A DNA stretch of 64,000 nucleotides from Tissierella sp. MB52-C2 (lineage in GTDB: Bacteria; Bacillota; Clostridia; Tissierellales; Tissierellaceae). How positions within the stretch are numbered: position 1 is the first letter of the stretch; each line of letters opens with the position of its first letter. The DNA lies in contig NZ_CP133261.1 of assembly GCF_030931715.1 (NCBI RefSeq), forward strand, positions 372,001-436,000, written 5' to 3'. This document shows positions 60,017 through 64,000 of this stretch, piece after piece. A program made the translations under genes and the position numbers. The notes below the pieces were generated by a model. That model was not told the origin of the DNA. It saw only the letters and a program-made list of their open reading frames with translations, and ran no database searches.

Positions 60017-60904
60017 GTGAAAAAAATTGTAGCAAGATATTTCTATGTTCCAATTTGTCCCGAATCATTTGCTTCATTAGATCGTCTTCGTAATTTATTT
60101 TTGAAGTATAAAGAGCAGGTTGATTTTGAATCATTTAATATTTTTGATTGTAAATTTGAATCATTATACTCTTGGTTTTTTAGTGAAGAAGAAATAATAG
60201 AAAGTGTTAGGGAAAATGGGACATACCCACTTCTTTTTGGAAAGTTATTTATTCAAGGTAATGAAATAAAAGGTTTTCCTCCATCAAAGAAATTTATATC
60301 AAATGCCTTAAAGGAACACGGTATATCCTTCGAAGAGGAAGATTATAAATTTAATTATGGAGCAATCACTAAAGAGAGACTTAAATATGATATAGATAAA
60401 TTTCAGATTAAGAAATATGATGGAAAACTCCTTAGGGATAGTTGTATTATTTGTACAAAATACAATCCATATCTAGATGAAAAATCATATATTCCTGAGA
60501 ATTGGGTTAAATATGAACAATTAAAGAGAAGATTTTTAGAGGAAAGTTTAGAGAATGGCAGTTTAGCTGGTTATATTGAATACTATAACCATGAACCAGT
60601 AGGATTTATTGAGGCATTTCCATTAAATATATCAAGAAAACTAGGATTTCCAATATCAAGTAAAAGTACCAATGGTGTTATGATTACCTGCCTTTCTGTT
60701 CGTAAAGAAATGAGCGGATATGATGTAGCTTCAAGATTAATAGAATATCTTGAAAAAGAAGTAAAAAATAGAAAATATGAATCAATAGAAGTATTATCAT
60801 TTCCAGATGAACACAATTGGCAGCCTAAATCACTATATGAAAAAAGAGGTTACAATGCAGTTAAGGAAATAAAAGAATTATGTATTATGAGAAATGAATT
60901 GTAA
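60017..60904 (+). CDS. GNAT acetyltransferase with N-terminal thioredoxin-like domain
   Basis: A 295-residue protein. The C-terminal half (about 155-285) is a GNAT domain with CLSVRKEMSGYDVASRL and the SLYEKRGY ending. The first ~125 residues look like a thioredoxin-like fold (YFYVPICPESFASLDRL, then TYPLLFGKLFIQGN) with CPES in the place of a CxxC. This arrangement is seen in some clostridial acetyltransferases; the role of the N-terminal part is unknown. GTG start eight bases after AGGAGG. Confidence 0.72.
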   Translation: MKKIVARYFYVPICPESFASLDRLRNLFLKYKEQVDFESFNIFDCKFESLYSWFFSEEEIIESVRENGTYPLLFGKLFIQGNEIKGFPPSKKFISNALKEHGISFEEEDYKFNYGAITKERLKYDIDKFQIKKYDGKLLRDSCIICTKYNPYLDEKSYIPENWVKYEQLKRRFLEESLENGSLAGYIEYYNHEPVGFIEAFPLNISRKLGFPISSKSTNGVMITCLSVRKEMSGYDVASRLIEYLEKEVKNRKYESIEVLSFPDEHNWQPKSLYEKRGYNAVKEIKELCIMRNEL

Positions 60905-61042
60905 TAGATCTGTCTAGGATATAATATGAGCTATAGGGTTGCTTTAATTATTATGACAAATGAAAAGCATAGAGTTAGCAATCGTTAATAGCTATTAATT
61001 TTGATATTAACACTAAATATGGAAAAATTTCACCATATCATA

Positions 61043-61073
61043 TTGACTTTGACGTCGTGTCGTACCTTATACT
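61043..61073 (+). promoter_or_regulatory. MerR-type promoter with 19-bp spacer
   Basis: TTGACT (61043-61048) and TATACT (61068-61073) are separated by 19 bp, the overlong spacer characteristic of promoters activated by MerR family regulators. It precedes a MerR gene by 27 bases, so autoregulation is likely. Confidence 0.75.
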
Positions 61074-61099
61074 GTTTGTTAAAGGGAGGAGGAATCTAT

Positions 61100-62092
61100 A
61101 TGGAATTAAAAACAATTAGTCAAGTTTCAAATGCTTTTAAAATTTCTACAAGAACACTTCGATATTACGAAGAAATAGGACTTTTAGTCAGCTCTAAAAA
61201 AGAAGGATATGCCTATCGTAGCTATGATGAGAATGCAATTTTACGCTTGCAACAAATTGTGATCTTGAGAAAGCTACGTATTTCATTAAAACAAATTGGC
61301 GACATATTGAATAACGAAGATGTTATTCAGGCCATTGAGGTATTTAAACAAAATATAACTAATTTAGAAGACGAAATAGCGGCATTATCAACAATCAAAG
61401 TGATTCTAAACCGTCTTATTGAGACTTTGCAGAAGAAAACAAAACTTAAATTGAAACTTGGCATATTAAGTGATGATTATATACTTGATGCAATTGATTC
61501 CTTATCCTTACAAAAAATTAGTTTTAAGGAGGAAGAGTCAATGGAAGATTTAAATAAGGCAGCAAAAAGTCTATCGACACTTAAAAATGTCAGAATTGTT
61601 CATTTACCACCATTTACAGTAGCTGCAAGTCATTATATTGGAGCAAATCCCGAGGAAAATGCAGAAAAACAGTTAGAACACTTTATAAAAACAAGTAATC
61701 TATATGAAATTAAACCAGATGCTCGCGTATTTGGATTTAATCATCCATGTCCATCTAATGATAGACATGACTATGGGTATGAATTTTGGATCACAATTCC
61801 TGAAGATATGGAAGTACCAGTTCCCCTTGAGAAAAAGCATTTTAATGGAGGACTATATGCAGCCCATATGATTACTTTTGGAAACTTTCATGAATGGGAA
61901 TGGCTGTCAAACTGGGTTAATGTCAATAATTCTAAATATGAGGCAAATTATGCTGATGATGGTGGAGAATGTATGGCAGGTCTGCTAGAGGAATCGCTTA
62001 ATTATCTATATCGTTATAATCGCAATTGGCCAGAAAGTGATGAACATCAGCTTGATTTATTGTTTCCAATAAAATTGAAAGAACAGAAATAG
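61100..62092 (+). CDS. MerR family regulator with GyrI-like effector domain
   Basis: A 330-residue regulator. The N-terminal helix-turn-helix (about 1-70, ISQVSNAFKISTRTLRYYEEIGLL split as STRTLRYYEEIGLL) is followed by a coiled coil (about 75-130) and a C-terminal GyrI-like effector-binding domain (about 155-325), the BmrR-like layout associated with small-molecule or drug response. The ATG at 61100 follows GGGAGGAGG; the upstream TTG at 61001 is inside the promoter. Controlled targets besides itself cannot be seen. Confidence 0.9.
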   Translation: MELKTISQVSNAFKISTRTLRYYEEIGLLVSSKKEGYAYRSYDENAILRLQQIVILRKLRISLKQIGDILNNEDVIQAIEVFKQNITNLEDEIAALSTIKVILNRLIETLQKKTKLKLKLGILSDDYILDAIDSLSLQKISFKEEESMEDLNKAAKSLSTLKNVRIVHLPPFTVAASHYIGANPEENAEKQLEHFIKTSNLYEIKPDARVFGFNHPCPSNDRHDYGYEFWITIPEDMEVPVPLEKKHFNGGLYAAHMITFGNFHEWEWLSNWVNVNNSKYEANYADDGGECMAGLLEESLNYLYRYNRNWPESDEHQLDLLFPIKLKEQK

Positions 62093-62159
62093 GATAATGG
62101 GGAGGTAGATACTCCCTTTTATGCTATTCATATTTAAAGTAAATATTAGGAGGATAAAG

Positions 62160-62837
62160 ATGAAGCATTCATTTAATATGACGATGCCAGATTATGATAA
62201 AAATAGTAGAGTTTTTATTGAATTACCTTTTAATGTATGGAACTTATTCAACAAAAAAGGAGCAATAAGAGTTAAGGGAAGTATAAATGAGTCTCCATAT
62301 GAATGTGCTCTTATTCCAAGGGGAAACGGCACTTACTTACTACCTATAAATAAAAAGATAATTGAAAAATCGAGAATAAGTACTGGGGATACTTTAAACA
62401 TATATATGGAAATAGTTGATAATAATGAAAAAAATAAACCAAAAGTCAATGAACTAATTGAATATAGAAGGATAGAAACGATAAATTATATTGAACAACC
62501 TAATCCTAGAGCCTGTGGACAAGCATGTATAGCTATGCTTGCAGGGGTTAATGCAGAAGAAGTAATAAAGGTTATGAATACCAAAGGGTCAACGAGCATT
62601 GGACAACTAATTGAGGCTTTAGATTATTATAAAATAAAACATTCTGGCACTAACAAGAGAATTTCTAAGAAAAATCCAAACTATTCAGAAGTGTGTATTC
62701 TAACAGTTCATATGCCAGATTATAGCCATTGGGTTTTATATTTCAAAGGAAAATTTTATGATCCAGAGTTTGGAGTTCTTGAGAATTGTCATCCAGATGG
62801 AAAAATAACATCATATTTGGAGATATATAGGGAATGA
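62160..62837 (+). CDS. DUF1905 domain fused to C39-like cysteine peptidase
   Basis: A 225-residue two-domain protein. Residues about 10-86 form a DUF1905 beta-barrel (RVFIELPFNVWNLFNKKG and later). Residues about 112-215 are a C39-like papain-fold domain with Cys123 in RACGQACIAMLAG, His190 in DYSHWVLYF and Asp201 in KFYDPEFG, a complete triad. No signal peptide. AGGAGG precedes the ATG. The function of DUF1905 is unknown; the fusion suggests a cytoplasmic peptidase or transferase. Confidence 0.72.
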   Translation: MKHSFNMTMPDYDKNSRVFIELPFNVWNLFNKKGAIRVKGSINESPYECALIPRGNGTYLLPINKKIIEKSRISTGDTLNIYMEIVDNNEKNKPKVNELIEYRRIETINYIEQPNPRACGQACIAMLAGVNAEEVIKVMNTKGSTSIGQLIEALDYYKIKHSGTNKRISKKNPNYSEVCILTVHMPDYSHWVLYFKGKFYDPEFGVLENCHPDGKITSYLEIYRE

Positions 62838-62887
62838 AGCTTAGTTAAGTCTGAAAATATAGGAGTATATAATGGGGGGAATAGTAG

Positions 62888-63610
62888 ATGGAATACTATG
62901 GTTTAACAGAGGTTGGGGCTTCGGGAATAAATGCTGATAGTTATTATATATCACAAGATGAAAAAGTATTTGCCGTAGCAGATGGAGCTTCAGGGGCTTT
63001 TGATAAGGTTGAGGCAGGGATTATATGTATGAATGCAATTAAAGAATTGGATTACCATTCTTTAGGATTAAATTCACAGCAATATATTTTTCGCTGTATT
63101 AATGCGGCAAATAATAGATTAATAGAAAAATCTCAGCTAGATAGACACCTTTCTTTCGGAACAATGACTATGGCAGTGGTTGATGAAGGGAGATTGAGTA
63201 TAGGAGCTGTAGGAGATACCCCAGCTTTTTTAATCCAAGGAAATAAGATTAGAAAAATAATAAAGCCAAAGAAAAGATATGCAAAACTAATTGAGTTAGG
63301 AATTTTAACAGAAGAAGAAATAGATAAAGCCATTTCCTCTATACCAGATGAAATGTGGTCTATGTTTGATAACTTTCTGCCTATGGTAATACCTCAAATT
63401 GCAGTAGAGGAATATTTAATTTCACAGAATGATATTTTGATTATTTGTACTGATGGTGTTTCTGACTGGATAGATGAGGATGAATTTGTAGATGTTTTAA
63501 GAAGTTCATCTTCCATTGAACAAAGTTGCAGAAAGCTTTTTTCAATTGTAAATGAAAGATGTTCAGCTAATAAATTAGATGATAAAACCATAATTGTTGT
63601 ACAGGTTTAA
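62888..63610 (+). CDS. PP2C-family protein phosphatase
   Basis: A 240-residue metal-dependent Ser/Thr phosphatase. Metal-ligand motifs present are ADGASG (about 33), VGDTPAF (about 111) and CTDGVSDW and DDKT near the end. The N-terminal GASGINAD residue set is also typical. No membrane part. Its targets are unknown; bacterial PP2Cs reverse Hanks-type kinases or act as stress-signalling phosphatases. Confidence 0.88.
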   Translation: MEYYGLTEVGASGINADSYYISQDEKVFAVADGASGAFDKVEAGIICMNAIKELDYHSLGLNSQQYIFRCINAANNRLIEKSQLDRHLSFGTMTMAVVDEGRLSIGAVGDTPAFLIQGNKIRKIIKPKKRYAKLIELGILTEEEIDKAISSIPDEMWSMFDNFLPMVIPQIAVEEYLISQNDILIICTDGVSDWIDEDEFVDVLRSSSSIEQSCRKLFSIVNERCSANKLDDKTIIVVQV

Positions 63611-63669
63611 GGACTATTTCAGTATATTTATGTTAAGATATAGTAGAGAATTAAGGGAGGAGTGGTAAT

Positions 63670-64000
63670 ATAGAACCAGTGCATATAGAAAGACCAGAAA
63701 TATTATCGTCTGTAATTGCTAGTATTCCTCATGGCTCATCTTGTATTACATCTGAAATGGAAAATAGCATGATACAAAATGTATTACTTACAAATAACGA
63801 TTGGTTTTTAAATGATCTTTATGATTTTCTATATAAGGCAAATATTACAAAAATATCATTTAACTATAGCAGATATGTAGTTGATGTTAATAGAAATATT
63901 AATAAAAAATATATAGAAGAAGACTATACAAAATCTTTAATTTATCATAAAACTACATTTGGTAAACATATTTATGAAAACTCTTTACCTAATAAAGTGG
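63670..64000 (+). CDS. N-formylglutamate amidohydrolase-like protein, N-terminal part, apparent AUA start
   Basis: The frame continues past the right edge. It reads VHIERPEILSS, IASIPHGSSC, NDWFLNDLYDFLY and SRYVVDVNRNI, the N-terminal signature of the N-formylglutamate amidohydrolase family (zinc hydrolases from histidine breakdown and related amide hydrolases). No ATG, GTG or TTG lies at proper distance from the strong GGGAGGAG (63654-63661); an ATA at 63670 is eight bases away, and the nearest regular start, GTG 63679, is 17 away. The first residues are therefore uncertain. Confidence 0.7.
   Translation, partial: MEPVHIERPEILSSVIASIPHGSSCITSEMENSMIQNVLLTNNDWFLNDLYDFLYKANITKISFNYSRYVVDVNRNINKKYIEEDYTKSLIYHKTTFGKHIYENSLPNKV

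Noticed and set aside
61001-61099. Longer N-terminus for the MerR regulator
   Set aside because: It would place the MerR-type promoter inside the coding region; ATG 61100 has GGGAGGAGG and matches the family start.

Overview
ORGANISM. The window is AT-rich DNA with Shine-Dalgarno-led genes, many TTG/GTG starts, T-tailed terminators, a T-box, a PyrR-type leader and a 16S gene of clostridial type. The gene content (propionyl/methylmalonyl-CoA metabolism with a sodium-pump decarboxylase, a BKACE enzyme tail, selenium/molybdenum-type hydroxylases, few sugar genes) fits an anaerobic, amino-acid or purine fermenting member of the Clostridia, plausibly Tissierellales-like. That placement is inference; no database was searched. 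LAYOUT. (1) 1-8.2 kb: tail of a BKACE gene with a DUF3870 gene, then one long operon for propionyl-CoA/methylmalonyl-CoA interconversion: split B12-dependent mutase, MeaB chaperone, epimerase and the four-subunit Na+-translocating methylmalonyl-CoA decarboxylase. Together these turn succinyl-CoA into propionyl-CoA and store the decarboxylation energy as a sodium gradient. (2) 8.2-16.3 kb: housekeeping genes (P1 peptidase, ECF transporter beside type III pantothenate kinase, dusB, greA, lysS, a glycosyltransferase) and an unknown gene that seems to start at AUA. (3) 16.3-21.5 kb: a complete rrn operon (two promoters, 16S, tRNA-Ile, 23S, 5S) with visible processing stems. (4) 21.5-24.4 kb: a radical SAM gene and a uracil permease with a PyrR-type site, interspersed with copies of a structured dispersed repeat. 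(5) 24.4-35.1 kb: a LevR-type sigma-54 activator facing a near-perfect -24/-12 promoter that drives a complete PTS (IIB, IIC, IIA, MupG-like hydrolase, HPr, EI), then two oxidoreductase genes. (6) 35.1-41.6 kb: a cobalamin-riboswitch-like RNA, then xanthine/uracil-type permease, GntR regulator and a three-subunit molybdenum hydroxylase, a purine or related heterocycle catabolic operon. (7) 41.6-45.4 kb: T-box and ileS, with more copies of the structured repeat in the leader. (8) 45.4-64 kb: an accessory region of small, mostly singly transcribed genes: several GNAT acetyltransferases, three alpha/beta hydrolases, a methyltransferase, signal peptidase, GyrI-like and MerR regulators, a racemase, cysteine-peptidase-like proteins, a PP2C phosphatase and the start of an N-formylglutamate amidohydrolase, with three decaying genes among them. 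MAIN POINTS. The best candidate for something undescribed is a ~105-110 nt repeat with two covarying stems, present in both orientations after terminators, in mRNA leaders and, degenerate, in the rRNA spacer; every full copy follows TTAT, suggesting a non-autonomous IS200/IS605-like or REP-like element. Other points are two genes with strong ribosome binding sites followed by AUA, a half-length cobalamin riboswitch with its own -10 box, and a single amber codon inside an otherwise intact acetyltransferase gene.
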